DNA of 64,000 nucleotides from Sphingomonas sp. SCN 67-18 (GCF_001724715.1 NZ_MEFG01000027.1:126914-190913); one strand, 5' to 3'. Positions 1 through 8,403 are shown, counted from the stretch's first letter. The notes: a model not told the origin generated them from the sequence alone. Numbers and translations: made by a program.

Positions 1-790
1 GATTGCCGAGGTTCATGGTCATGAAGCCGGCCAGTTGCAGGAAACCGGGATAAACCGCGCGCCCGGCGCCCGGATACATGAACGGCACGGTGGTGATCAC
101 ATTCTGGCGGAACCAGCTGTGCGGCCGCTGGGTCGCCAGCGTGTTGACGGCGGTGGGCGCCTCCCGCGTGTCGACCGGCCCGCCCATCATCGTCAGCGTC
201 TTCGGCCGGGCCGGATGCTTGTTTGCCGACATCAGCGCCGCCGCCGCGTAGCAGGGCACGGACGGCTGGCACACCGCCAGCACATGCGCGCCGGGGCCGA
301 TATGCTCCAGAAAGGCGATCAGATAATCGATATAGTCGTCGAGGTCGAAACTGCCGTCCTCCACGGGGACCAGCTTCGCATCCCGCCAGTCGGTGATGTA
401 CACGTCATGCCCCGGCAGCATCCGTTCCACCGTGCCGCGCAGCAGGGTGGCGAAATGGCCGGACATCGGCGCGACGATGAGCAGGCGGGGACCGCCCTCC
501 ACCCCTTCGCGCACGAAATGCTTCAGCTGGCCGAACGGCTTCTGAACGACGATCTCTTCATGGACGGGGACGGTCTTTCCGTCGATGATCGTGCTGTGCA
601 GGCCGAAGGCGGGCTTGCCGCGCGGCGCGGCGGCGTGGGCGAACACGTCCAGCGCGGAGGCGATGATCGGTCCGCCACCGAAATAAGCCAGCGGATTGGC
701 GGGATTGTGGAGGAATTCTGCACCGACATTGGCGAGGGCGCTCGCGCTGGCCAGCAACGAACGCTGCATTTCATAAGCATTGTACAACAT
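1..790 (-). CDS. phaZ: Intracellular polyhydroxyalkanoate depolymerase (3' end outside the window)
   Basis: The first 263 residues are visible and the gene runs off the left edge. The start is MLYNAYEMQ, typical of the intracellular PHB depolymerase family (about 400 aa), which degrades stored polyhydroxyalkanoate granules in the cytoplasm. The visible part holds the segment YITDWRDA and the nucleophile region VCQPSVP. The cysteine there (about residue 174) is in the place of the catalytic cysteine of this alpha/beta-hydrolase family. The gene is divergent from the ABC exporter at 921, with about 130 bp between the starts. The C-terminal Asp/His of the triad cannot be checked. Family assignment is firm; granule substrate is by homology. 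Confidence 0.88.
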   Translation of the reverse strand, partial: MLYNAYEMQRSLLASASALANVGAEFLHNPANPLAYFGGGPIIASALDVFAHAAAPRGKPAFGLHSTIIDGKTVPVHEEIVVQKPFGQLKHFVREGVEGGPRLLIVAPMSGHFATLLRGTVERMLPGHDVYITDWRDAKLVPVEDGSFDLDDYIDYLIAFLEHIGPGAHVLAVCQPSVPCYAAAALMSANKHPARPKTLTMMGGPVDTREAPTAVNTLATQRPHSWFRQNVITTVPFMYPGAGRAVYPGFLQLAGFMTMNLGN

Positions 791-920
791 CGAAAACCGG
801 TCCCCCGCCCCGTGATCGGGCTTGTTAGACCGGCAGTCTGGGCCAAAAATCCCCATGGTGCAATGCGGCATTGGGACAACGTCCCATTGAGGCACTGCGC
901 GGCGGCTGCTAGGCGGTGCC

Positions 921-2696
921 ATGGCCGAAAAGACTGACCTGCCCAGCGGCGAACGCAACCTCGGGAACCTGCGGATGATCTGGGATTTCGCGGCGCGGTA
1001 TCCCGGACGGATCGTGGCGGCGGGTCTGTCCCTGCTGGTCGCGGCCGGGGCGACGCTGGCCATCCCCAGCGGGTTCAAGCGCGTGATCGACAATGGCTTC
1101 GCCGCCGGCGGCGGGGACGTGACGCCCTATTTCCGCTATCTGCTGATGATTGTCGTCATCCTGGCGCTGGCGACGGCGCTGCGCTTCTATTTCGTCTCCT
1201 GGCTGGGCGAGCGGGTGGTGGCCGACCTGCGTGTCGCGGTGCAGCGCAACCTGTTGCGGCTCGCCCCCCGTTTCTTCGAGGAGAACCGCCCGTCCGAGAT
1301 CGCGTCTCGGCTGACCTCCGATACCTCGGTGATCGAGCAGGTGGTCGGCACCACGCTGTCCGTGGCGCTGCGCAACGTGGTGATGGGGATAGGCGGGGTG
1401 ATCTATCTGTTCACCCTCGCCCCCAAGCTGACGGCGATGCTGCTGCTGGGCATTCCGGCCGTGGTGCTGCCGATCATGTTCATCGGCCGCCGGCTGCGCA
1501 CCCTGTCGCGCACCAGCCAGGACCGCATTGCCGATGTCGGCACCATCGTTTCCGAAACGCTCGGCGCGATGAAGATCGTTCAGGCCTTCGGGCAGGAAGC
1601 CCGTGAAGGGCAGCGTTTCGGCGAAGCGGTGAAAAGCGCCTTCGACACCGCCCGCAAGCGGATAAGGATGCGCGCCGCGATGACCGCCATCGTGATCGCG
1701 CTGATCTTCGGATCGATCACCATGGTGATGTGGCAGGGCGCGATCGACGTCGCCAACGGCGCTATGTCCAGCGGCGACATCGCCGCCTTCGTGCTGACCG
1801 GCGGGCTGGTCGCCGGGGCATTCGGCGCGCTGACCGAGGTCTATGGCGATTTGCTGCGCGGCGCTGGGGCGGCCGGGCGACTGGGCGAGTTGCTGGCCGA
1901 GGTGCCGGAGATCGCCGCCCCCGCCAACCCGGTCGCGCTGCCCGAACCGGCGATGGGCCGGCTGAGCTTCGAACATGTCCAGTTCCGCTACCCCACCCGT
2001 CCGGAGGTGAGCGCGCTGAAGGACTTCACGCTTGATGTCGCGCCCGGCGAAACGGTGGCGGTGGTCGGACCTTCCGGCGCGGGCAAATCGACGCTGTTCC
2101 AGCTCGCCCAACGCTTTTACGACCCGGAAAGCGGCGCGGTGCGGCTGGACGGGATCGCCCTGCCCGACGCGGACCCCGGCGCGGTGCGCGCGCGCATCGC
2201 CATGGTGCCGCAGGAAACCGTGATCTTCGCCGCCTCGGCGCGCGACAATCTGCGTTATGGGCGCTGGGATGCGGATGACGACGCGCTCTGGGCGGCGGCG
2301 GACGCCGCCAACGCCGCCGGCTTTCTTCGTGCCCTGCCGGAGGGACTCGACACGTTCATGGGCGAAGGCGGCGCGCGCCTGTCCGGTGGCCAGCGCCAGC
2401 GGCTCGCCATTGCCCGCGCCATCTTGCGGGATTCCCCCATATTGTTGCTCGACGAGGCGACATCGGCGCTGGACGCGGAGTCCGAGCAGCTGGTGCAGGG
2501 CGCGCTCGAACGGCTGATGCGCAACCGCACCACCATCGTCATCGCCCATAGGCTGGCGACCGTGCGGGCCGCCGACCGGATCGTCGTGATGGATGAGGGC
2601 CGGATCGTCGAGGTGGGCACGCATGACAGCCTGACGGCGCAGGGCGGCCTCTACGCCCGGCTCGCCCGCCTCCAGTTCGAAGGACTGGCCGCCTGA
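921..2696 (+). CDS. ABC transporter, fused membrane and ATPase domains (MsbA/exporter type)
   Basis: This 591-aa half-transporter has an N-terminal six-helix membrane domain (about residues 30-310) and a C-terminal ATPase. The Walker A motif GPSGAGKS is at residues 383-390, the signature LSGGQRQR near 487, Walker B ILLLDEAT near 508 and the H-loop IAHRLAT near 541. The order and length fit homodimeric exporters of lipids, peptides or drugs in the inner membrane. Substrate cannot be read from sequence. It stands alone between phaZ and the tonB operon, so context adds nothing. In sphingomonads, which carry glycosphingolipids, a lipid substrate is possible but unproven. Confidence 0.9.
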   Translation: MAEKTDLPSGERNLGNLRMIWDFAARYPGRIVAAGLSLLVAAGATLAIPSGFKRVIDNGFAAGGGDVTPYFRYLLMIVVILALATALRFYFVSWLGERVVADLRVAVQRNLLRLAPRFFEENRPSEIASRLTSDTSVIEQVVGTTLSVALRNVVMGIGGVIYLFTLAPKLTAMLLLGIPAVVLPIMFIGRRLRTLSRTSQDRIADVGTIVSETLGAMKIVQAFGQEAREGQRFGEAVKSAFDTARKRIRMRAAMTAIVIALIFGSITMVMWQGAIDVANGAMSSGDIAAFVLTGGLVAGAFGALTEVYGDLLRGAGAAGRLGELLAEVPEIAAPANPVALPEPAMGRLSFEHVQFRYPTRPEVSALKDFTLDVAPGETVAVVGPSGAGKSTLFQLAQRFYDPESGAVRLDGIALPDADPGAVRARIAMVPQETVIFAASARDNLRYGRWDADDDALWAAADAANAAGFLRALPEGLDTFMGEGGARLSGGQRQRLAIARAILRDSPILLLDEATSALDAESEQLVQGALERLMRNRTTIVIAHRLATVRAADRIVVMDEGRIVEVGTHDSLTAQGGLYARLARLQFEGLAA

Positions 2697-2902
2697 TCGC
2701 GGGGTCATAAGGCGGTATGGTGGTGTCGCGTGGACGCTTGTTATCGCCGGTTTAGCGGCGGCGCTCTAAGCTGCCGCGCTGAAGGACCCCATCAGACTTG
2801 ACGCATAAGGCGTGCCCGCCACGCAATACGCCTTCCATGCTTGGCCGCGAACGCCGCACTGCCGTCAGGGAGCGACGGGGCTCCCGCGTGATGCGGCCAA
2901 AG

Positions 2903-2930
2903 AAAAAGGCGGCCCCGAAGGACCGCCTTT
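2903..2930 (-). terminator. Intrinsic terminator of the tonB-exbB-exbD-exbD operon
   Basis: Arms AAAGGCGG (2905-2912) and CCGCCTTT (2923-2930) are perfect complements around a 10-nt loop. Read on the minus strand the stem is followed by TTTTTCTTT, a good U-tract. It lies 22 bp past the stop of the last exbD. Confidence 0.85.
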
Positions 2931-2952
2931 CCCGTGTCAGTCGATCTTGCGA

Positions 2953-3378
2953 TCAGAACTGGCGATATTGCTCGTTTCCGACGAAGCCCATCTTGGTGAC
3001 TTCCGACCGCTTGATCACGGCCAGCACCTTGTCGACCACCTCGTAACGCGCGCTGGAATCGGGCTGCACGTGCAGTTCGGGTTCCGGCGCCATCACCTTT
3101 GTGCGGTCGAGATAGAGCCGCAGCGTGACCAGATCGATCGGCGAACCGTTCCAGTAGATCACACCGGCGGGATCCACCGTGACCTTGTTCTTCACAGGGT
3201 CGATCGGCGGCGCCACGGCGTTGGGATCGTTCACCGGAAGGTCGATCTTCACCGCGTGGGTCTGGATCGGAATGGTGATGATGAACATGATGAGGAGCAC
3301 GAGCATGACGTCGATCAACGGCGTCGTGTTCATTTCCATCATCGGCTGGCCGTCGTCGCGGCCTCCAGACATTGCCAT
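2953..3378 (-). CDS. exbD: ExbD/TolR-family biopolymer transport protein (second copy)
   Basis: A 141-aa inner-membrane protein with a short cytoplasmic N-terminus, one transmembrane helix (about residues 20-42, starting NTTPLIDVMLVLLI) and a periplasmic domain. The helix Asp in PLIDVMLV is the conserved proton-channel residue of ExbD/TolR. It is the last gene of the tonB operon, 12 bp after the other exbD. Together with ExbB it should convert proton motive force into TonB movement. The periplasmic part differs clearly from the paralogue upstream, so the two ExbD proteins may form a mixed dimer or serve different receptors. Confidence 0.9.
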   Translation of the reverse strand: MAMSGGRDDGQPMMEMNTTPLIDVMLVLLIMFIITIPIQTHAVKIDLPVNDPNAVAPPIDPVKNKVTVDPAGVIYWNGSPIDLVTLRLYLDRTKVMAPEPELHVQPDSSARYEVVDKVLAVIKRSEVTKMGFVGNEQYRQF

Positions 3379-3390
3379 CTTACTAGCTCC

Positions 3391-3870
3391 TCAGCTGCGG
3401 ACCACGGCACCGCCGGGAGGCGGCTGGGAAATGAAGCCGACGCGGGAGAACCCGGCCTGCTGCATCTGGAACACCGCACCGCCAATGCAGCGATAAGGCG
3501 TGTTCACGTCACCGCGGATATGCACTTCGGGAAGTTCGAGGCCGGGGGCGCTGGGGCCACCCTGCTTGTCGATCTCCAGCCGCAACTTCGCGACAGCGCG
3601 TTCGAGAAGTTCGTTGGAATTGACCTTGGTCAGACCCCAATAGACTTCACACGTGCCGCCCGGCCCGCCACGCACGGACAAGGAAACATTCTCCGGCTTG
3701 GTCGTGGTCGCATCGAAGCTGACGTCCGGGAGCTTCACTTCGACGGTCTGGATCACAACCGGAACCGCGATGAGAAAGATGATCAGAAGCACCAGCATGA
3801 CGTCGACGAGCGGCGTCGTATTGATGTCCGACATAGGAGTGCTGTCGTCACCCCCTGCGCTCACTGCCAT
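3391..3870 (-). CDS. exbD: ExbD/TolR-family biopolymer transport protein (first copy)
   Basis: A 159-aa ExbD with the same N-terminal plan (MSDINTTPLVDVMLVLLI, conserved Asp in the single helix). It has a longer periplasmic domain containing two cysteines, one in GGTCEVYWG and one in YRCIGG. The cysteines are absent from the second ExbD and could form a periplasmic disulfide. It lies between exbB (about 106 bp upstream) and the second exbD (12 bp downstream), so co-transcription is likely. Confidence 0.9.
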   Translation of the reverse strand: MAVSAGGDDSTPMSDINTTPLVDVMLVLLIIFLIAVPVVIQTVEVKLPDVSFDATTTKPENVSLSVRGGPGGTCEVYWGLTKVNSNELLERAVAKLRLEIDKQGGPSAPGLELPEVHIRGDVNTPYRCIGGAVFQMQQAGFSRVGFISQPPPGGAVVRS

Positions 3871-3976
3871 AATTAACTATCCTATCCTGTTCGGCCAAGG
3901 GGTGCGGACCTGGATGACCGGCCCATTTCCCCCGAATGATGGACGGCCACCGCAAGGATGGCCGTCCTCATTGCGT

Positions 3977-4753
3977 TCAGGCCTTGGGAGCAGCCGAGGC
4001 AGCCGGCTTGGCGGCGGGCGCGGTCGCGGTGGCGCGGGCCGGAGCGGCAGCCGACGGCTTCAGCGTGCCGCCCGAGGACATGTAGCCTTCGATATGAGCG
4101 CTGAAGGCGCCCAGTTCTTCGGCGATCGACTTGTTGCGGCGCTGCAGCCAGTTGTATGCCAGCACCGCCGGCACGGCCACGACCAGACCGAGCGCGGTCA
4201 TGATCAGCGCTTCACCGACCGGGCCCGCCACCGCGTCGATCGACGCCTGGCCGGCGAGGCCGATCTTGATGAGCGCGCGGTAGATGCCGACCACCGTACC
4301 GAACAGACCGATGAACGGCGCGGTCGCGCCCACGGTCGCCAGGAACGGCAGCCCGCTGCCCAGCTTCGAGTTGATCGTCGCCTGGCTGCGCTCCAGCGAA
4401 CCGTGGATCCAGTCATGCGCCTCGACCGGATCGGTCAGGCGGCCGTGCTGGTCCTGGGCAACGATGGCGTCGTCGGCCAGCTGCTTGTAGGCGCTGTTCT
4501 TTTCGAGCTTGGCAGCGCCATCGCGCAGGCTGGTGCCCGACCAGAAGCTGGAGCGGATGCGCTTGCCCTGGTTGATGATCTTCTGCTGTTCGAACAGCTT
4601 GGTGAACAGGATGTAGAAGGAGAAGACCGACATCAGCACCAGGATGGTGAAGGTCGCCTGCGAGATGATGCCGCCTTCACGAAGCGCCGGCCCGAGGCCG
4701 TAGGGGTTCTCGCCGGGGGCGGCCGCGGCTGCGGCCATGATCTGGATCAACAT
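3977..4753 (-). CDS. exbB: ExbB/TolQ/MotA-family proton channel protein
   Basis: This 258-aa protein has three predicted membrane helices: about residues 33-55, about 135-165 (FLATVGATAPFIGLFGTVVG) and about 180-200. The family signature ATVGATAPFIGLFGTVVGI is intact. The C-terminal tail is rich in Ala and Pro, low-complexity, and longer than in E. coli ExbB. It sits between tonB and two exbD genes, so ExbB of the TonB system is preferred over TolQ. No tolA/tolB/pal genes are nearby. Confidence 0.92.
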   Translation of the reverse strand: MLIQIMAAAAAAPGENPYGLGPALREGGIISQATFTILVLMSVFSFYILFTKLFEQQKIINQGKRIRSSFWSGTSLRDGAAKLEKNSAYKQLADDAIVAQDQHGRLTDPVEAHDWIHGSLERSQATINSKLGSGLPFLATVGATAPFIGLFGTVVGIYRALIKIGLAGQASIDAVAGPVGEALIMTALGLVVAVPAVLAYNWLQRRNKSIAEELGAFSAHIEGYMSSGGTLKPSAAAPARATATAPAAKPAASAAPKA

Positions 4754-4796
4754 GTGATTGCATTCCTCTGAAGTGTTTTTTGTGGGGTTCTGGAAG

Positions 4797-4824
4797 GGCC
4801 GCCCGACACTGGCCGGGCGGCCCG
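4797..4824 (-). other. Strong hairpin between tonB and exbB
   Basis: Perfect 10-bp arms GGGCCGCCCG (4797-4806) and CGGGCGGCCC (4815-4824) enclose an 8-nt loop. On the transcribed (minus) strand no U-run follows, so it is more likely an mRNA processing or stability hairpin between tonB and exbB, or a partial attenuator, than a true terminator. Confidence 0.6.
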
Positions 4825-4829
4825 TTCAA

Positions 4830-5483
4830 TCAGTTTTTCGGGATCTGCCAACGAACGCGCCGCGACTGCGTCGAGCGCATCGGGTTGCCGTCCGCATCCC
4901 TTGCAGGCGTGTAGCGCCCGCGACGGGTGATCGCACGGCAGGCCGCCTCGTCGAGATCGGGTGAGCCGCTCGATGAAGTCACACGGCAGTTCTCGACACG
5001 CCCTTCGGCGTTGATCTCCCATGCGATACCCGACGTGCCTTCGCGCTCTTCACGCTGCGCACGCGGCGGATAGTCGGCATCCGTCACCCACTGGGCGGGA
5101 TCGCCCCTGGGACCGGCAGCCTTGCTGATCGCCGGAGGAGGCGGAGGCGGAGGCGCAGCCTTGGGTGTCGGTATGAATACCGGAGGCGGAGTCTGCACGG
5201 TCGTGATCTGGACCGGAGGCGCCACATTGGTGGTGACGATGGGCGGCGGCGCCACGACGGGCGGCGGCGGCATCGGCTGGTCGGGCGGCGGGGGCGGCGG
5301 CTCTTCCTCGGGGGGAGGCGGTTCATCCTCCACGTCGAAGGTCTTGAGATCGGCGGCCACCTTTTTCACCACGTTCATGGCGAGTCCGGTGACGAACGCA
5401 TATCCCAGCACCGCGTGGATCAGCAGGACGACCACAATCGCCACCACGCGGCTACCGCTCATTTTTTGGTCAGCGTAAGCCAT
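4830..5483 (-). CDS. tonB: TonB energy-transducing protein
   Basis: A 217-aa protein with an N-terminal anchor helix (about residues 12-34) and an acidic stretch followed by a long proline-rich spacer (about residues 50-120, with runs of PPPP). The C-terminal TonB domain has the motif YPPRAQREEREGTSGIAW and ends VRWQIPKN. It spans the periplasm and energises TonB-dependent outer-membrane receptors. It is first in the operon with exbB and two exbD genes. The spacer DNA is so G-rich on the plus strand that it produces a false glycine-rich reading frame there. Confidence 0.94.
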   Translation of the reverse strand: MAYADQKMSGSRVVAIVVVLLIHAVLGYAFVTGLAMNVVKKVAADLKTFDVEDEPPPPEEEPPPPPPDQPMPPPPVVAPPPIVTTNVAPPVQITTVQTPPPVFIPTPKAAPPPPPPPAISKAAGPRGDPAQWVTDADYPPRAQREEREGTSGIAWEINAEGRVENCRVTSSSGSPDLDEAACRAITRRGRYTPARDADGNPMRSTQSRRVRWQIPKN

Positions 5484-5551
5484 TCAGAAACGAAACTCCC
5501 TCTACCCCTCTGTTTCGAGTGGTGATCTCACCCACCGAAACCAATCTTAAC

Positions 5552-5575
5552 CCACCCTGAATTCCACCCTGAATT
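5552..5575. repeat. Two tandem 12-bp direct repeats upstream of tonB
   Basis: CCACCCTGAATT occurs twice with no gap (5552-5563 and 5564-5575), 69-92 bp upstream of the tonB start. The flanking minus-strand sequence GATAATAATT (5572-5581) resembles half of a Fur box. Function unknown; the place is right for an operator of the tonB operon. Confidence 0.6.
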
Positions 5576-5597
5576 ATTATCTCATTAGGCAGAAAGC

Positions 5598-5617
5598 GTG
5601 TGTCTATCGCGACACAC
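5598..5617. promoter_or_regulatory. Inverted repeat GTGTGTC-N6-GACACAC in the tonB upstream region
   Basis: Perfect 7-bp arms (5598-5604 and 5611-5617) separated by TATCGC. It lies in the divergent region between tonB and the exported protein at 5722. The dyad fits a dimeric regulator site; I do not recognise the regulator. Confidence 0.4.
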
Positions 5618-5721
5618 AAGACGACGCAAACGCTTTGTCGTCGCCTTGAATCCTGCCATCCCATCATGACAGTATGAAGATTGTCCAATGACCGGCACAG
5701 CACCCCATGCACGGAGGCTCC

Positions 5722-6561
5722 ATGCGTATCCAAGGCCTTATCCCGGCCATCGCCCTCACCCTGGCTTTCCCCGCGCAAATGCTGAGAAGTCAGCCTGTTA
5801 TACCATCTCCTCAAACGACATATGCGGACCTTGCGGACCTTGCGCTGGCCGCCCCGACGGTGATCTCCGGCACGGTCGCGCGGGTCACCAGATTGAAGGG
5901 CGAACAGGCCGCGGGCGTCGCCCCGGGCCATGCGCGCCTCTACGTCCAGGCGGCGGTGACGGCCCTGATTCGCGCACCCCAGGGGGTGCCCGGGCAGGTG
6001 AGCTATCTGGTCGACGTGCCGCTTGATTCGCGCGGCCGCCTGCCCAAGCTAAAGAAGCAGCAGGTGCTGCTGCTGGGCCAGCCGGTCAGCGGCCGTGCGG
6101 GCGAGATTCAGCTTGTCGCGCCGGACGCCCAGCTGCCCTGGACGCCGGAAACCGAGGCGACGATGCGCGCGATCGTGCTGGCGTCCACCCGCGCGGACGC
6201 GCCGCCGCGGATCACCGGCATCGGCAATGCCTTCCATGTGCCCGGATCGCTGCCGGGCGAAGGCGAGACGCAGATTTTCCTGACCACGGCGGATCACCGC
6301 CCCGTTTCGCTGAACGTGCTGCGCCGCCCCGGCGAGCGGCCGCGCTGGGCGGTGGCGCTGAGCGAGATCGTCGACGAGGCGGCCGAGCCGCCGGCCCGCG
6401 ACACGCTGCTCTGGTATCGGCTGGCCTGTTTCCTGCCGCAGACGCTGCCCGCCGACGCCCTGGAAGGCGCTGAACCGGACCAGATCGAGATCGCGCGGAC
6501 GGACTATCGGCTGGTCATCGCCGGGCTTGGCCCCTGCGTGCGCAACCGCGCGGTGCGCTGA
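5722..6561 (+). CDS. Exported protein of unknown function
   Basis: 279 aa from the ATG that follows GGAGG with a 4-nt gap; an upstream ATG at 5707 has no such site. The N-terminus (MRIQGLIPAIALTLAFPAQM) is a likely signal peptide, so the protein is probably periplasmic. I recognise no catalytic motif. The body reads like a small beta-rich domain (residues 45-120) followed by a region with PPARDTLLWYRLACFLPQTL near the C-terminus and a late Cys in GLGPCVRNR. It is single-gene, divergent from tonB, and 22 bp before the convergent folB. Confidence 0.65.
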   Translation: MRIQGLIPAIALTLAFPAQMLRSQPVIPSPQTTYADLADLALAAPTVISGTVARVTRLKGEQAAGVAPGHARLYVQAAVTALIRAPQGVPGQVSYLVDVPLDSRGRLPKLKKQQVLLLGQPVSGRAGEIQLVAPDAQLPWTPETEATMRAIVLASTRADAPPRITGIGNAFHVPGSLPGEGETQIFLTTADHRPVSLNVLRRPGERPRWAVALSEIVDEAAEPPARDTLLWYRLACFLPQTLPADALEGAEPDQIEIARTDYRLVIAGLGPCVRNRAVR

Positions 6562-6583
6562 CCGGCGGCAAACGCCGCGCGGA

Positions 6584-6988
6584 TCAGCCGAAGGAAGACA
6601 TCTCCACGCCGACGCCGGCGCAATCGGGATAAACGTCCGGCTTGCGGGTGGAGACTTTCAGCCCGGTGACGCCCCGGTGGCCGGCGACCAGCGCGTAGAT
6701 TTCGCGGACCAGCGTTTCCTGCAGGTTGAACCGCCGCCCGCTGGTCATGCGGATAATCTCGGTGCGCAGGAAATCATAGTTCCACGCCGCCGACGCGCTG
6801 TCCTGCGAGGCGAAGGATTCGGCATCGATCCATACGTCGACCGAGACCAGCAGCCGCTGCGGCGCGCCGATCTCGAAATCGTGAAAGCCGATATCGACCG
6901 GCAGATCGAGATCGTGGAGGAATATGCGAAAGCCCCTGGGCGCGAGGGCGGCAGGCACCAGCCCGTCCAGGGTGGGAGGCGTTGTCAT
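6584..6988 (-). CDS. folB: Dihydroneopterin aldolase-like protein
   Basis: 134 aa, the usual size of FolB. It shows the pterin-binding beta strand region IFLHDLDLPVDIGFHDFE with the conserved Glu, and GLKVSTRKPD with the conserved Lys near the C-terminus. The enzyme converts dihydroneopterin to 6-hydroxymethyl-dihydropterin plus glycolaldehyde in folate synthesis. Its start overlaps the stop of the upstream SDR by 4 bp. That SDR has pteridine-reductase features, so the pair likely works on reduced pterins. Epimerase activity on dihydromonapterin is also possible for this family. Confidence 0.82.
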   Translation of the reverse strand: MTTPPTLDGLVPAALAPRGFRIFLHDLDLPVDIGFHDFEIGAPQRLLVSVDVWIDAESFASQDSASAAWNYDFLRTEIIRMTSGRRFNLQETLVREIYALVAGHRGVTGLKVSTRKPDVYPDCAGVGVEMSSFG

Positions 6989-7746
6989 CGGGACTCCATG
7001 AATTGCACGTCGCGCGGCAGCCCCAGGAAGCGCTGGCCGCCATCGATGGTGAGCGTCTGCCCGGTGAGCGTCGGAGTCGCAATGATGAAACGCAGCGCGG
7101 CGACGATTTCATCCACCGTCACGCCCCGGCCCAGCGGGTTCATGGCATGGACGGCATCGAAATTCTCGCGCGTCTGCGGGCCGGACGCGAGCGTCACCGC
7201 CGGGGCGATGTTGCACAGCCTGATGCCTTGCGGCGCGAGCAGCCGGGCAGCGAGTTCCGCCACGCCGGCAAAGGCCATTTTCGACACGGTGTAGCTGAAG
7301 AAATCGGGATTGGGCTGGGCCAGCTTCGCATCGAGCAGGTTGACGACCAGCCCGCCCCGGCCGGCCGGCACGGCGGCGGCGAAAGCGCGGGTCAGCAGCG
7401 CCGGCGCGCGAACGTTGACCGCCATGTGCCGGTCCCACTGCGCGACGGTGAAATCGTCGAAGCCGTCATGATCGAAACGCGAGGCGTTGTTGACCAGCAG
7501 TGCCGGCGGCGGCAGCCCGTCGAGCGCGGCGACGATCCGGTCCGCGGCGGCGGGATCGGCAAGATCGGCATGAACGGCATGGACGCCCAGCTCCGCCGCC
7601 AGATCCGCCGCCGGCCCGGCCGACTGGTTGTGGTGGACCAGCACCGTCCAGCCGTCCGCGGCCAGCGCGCGGGTGATGCCCGCGCCGATCCGCCGGGCGC
7701 CGCCGGTGACGATCGCCGTGCGGGGGCTACCAAATTCGGGCGTCAT
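6985..7746 (-). CDS. Short-chain dehydrogenase, pteridine reductase/FolM-like
   Basis: 253 aa, Rossmann SDR fold. The N-terminal motif TGGARRIGAG (residues 14-23) matches the TGxxRRIG form of FolM/PTR1 rather than the plain TGxxxGIG of FabG-like SDRs. The active site is Tyr152-x3-Lys156. The residue 13 before the Tyr is Asp139, as in PTR1 (Asp181/Tyr194), where ordinary SDRs have Ser. Likely reaction: NADPH reduction of dihydropterin or dihydrofolate. It overlaps GST upstream and folB downstream by 4 bp each, a tightly coupled operon, which supports a pterin role. Confidence 0.78.
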   Translation of the reverse strand: MTPEFGSPRTAIVTGGARRIGAGITRALAADGWTVLVHHNQSAGPAADLAAELGVHAVHADLADPAAADRIVAALDGLPPPALLVNNASRFDHDGFDDFTVAQWDRHMAVNVRAPALLTRAFAAAVPAGRGGLVVNLLDAKLAQPNPDFFSYTVSKMAFAGVAELAARLLAPQGIRLCNIAPAVTLASGPQTRENFDAVHAMNPLGRGVTVDEIVAALRFIIATPTLTGQTLTIDGGQRFLGLPRDVQFMESR

Positions 7747-8375
7747 GCGCCGGCGCTCGGGCGAGCGGAGGCGCGCGCGTGCCAGGCGGCCAGGGCGGGC
7801 GGCAGATCGCCGGTATCGAGTTTGGTCGCGCGAGCGAAATCCACCGCGACCAGCGCGGTCAGGTCCGCATAGCTATAGGCATCGATGGCGATCCAGTCGC
7901 GCCCGGCGAGGCGCGCCTCCAGCGCGGCGACGAAGCAGGCCCACATCGTCCGCCCCCGGTCGACCAACTCGGGAATTTGCGCGATCGGCGGCCAGTTGCC
8001 GGGCAGACCCCGGTCGATCATGTGGCGATTGCGGTTGCGGAAGGCGAAGGTCGCCGCGCCATAGCCCTCATCGTCGATCCGCCGGGTCCATGCCTCGACC
8101 AGCGCGATCTCCCGCGCTGTCCGGCCGAACAGGCAGGGATCGGGGTGAAGGCTTTCGATATAGCGGCAGATGGCGGACGATTCGTCGATCAGCGTGCCGT
8201 CGTCGAGCAGCAGCGCGGGCACGGTGCCGCGCGGATTGACCGCCAGATAGGCGGCGCCAAGGTGCGCGCCCGCCGCAAGGTCGATTTTCTCCCGATCGAT
8301 CTCCACGCCCTTTTCGGCGAGGAACATCCGCACGCGGCGCGGGCTGGGCGCCCAGTCGGCATCGTAAAGCTTCAC
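7743..8375 (-). CDS. Glutathione S-transferase family protein
   Basis: 210 aa with an N-terminal thioredoxin-like domain starting MKLYDADWAPSPRRVRMFLAE. The conserved cis-Pro and GSH-binding segment is GTVPALLLDDGTLIDESSAI (about residues 50-70), followed by an all-helical C-terminal domain. The catalytic Ser/Cys of the usual N-terminal SPxxRxxR-type motif is present as Ser (APSPRRVR). It is the first gene of the GST-SDR-folB operon and overlaps the SDR start by 4 bp. Substrate unknown; why a GST is coupled to pterin genes is not evident. Confidence 0.85.
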   Translation of the reverse strand: MKLYDADWAPSPRRVRMFLAEKGVEIDREKIDLAAGAHLGAAYLAVNPRGTVPALLLDDGTLIDESSAICRYIESLHPDPCLFGRTAREIALVEAWTRRIDDEGYGAATFAFRNRNRHMIDRGLPGNWPPIAQIPELVDRGRTMWACFVAALEARLAGRDWIAIDAYSYADLTALVAVDFARATKLDTGDLPPALAAWHARASARPSAGA

Positions 8376-8403
8376 ACAAAATCCCCAAAGTCTTTCAATT
8401 CGC

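Noticed and set aside
872-886. TGGGAC-AAC-GTCCCA dyad between phaZ and the ABC exporter as an operator
   Set aside because: Short arms, too common in GC-rich DNA, and no link to a known PhaR site could be shown.
909-2708. Long minus-strand frame opposite the ABC transporter
   Set aside because: Same GC-driven shadow; the plus frame has complete ABC motifs.
4797-4824. tonB-exbB hairpin as a full terminator
   Set aside because: No U-tract on the transcribed strand and exbB must be expressed with tonB.
5122-5478. Glycine-rich plus-strand frame (PE-PGRS-like)
   Set aside because: It is the reverse complement of the proline-rich TonB spacer.
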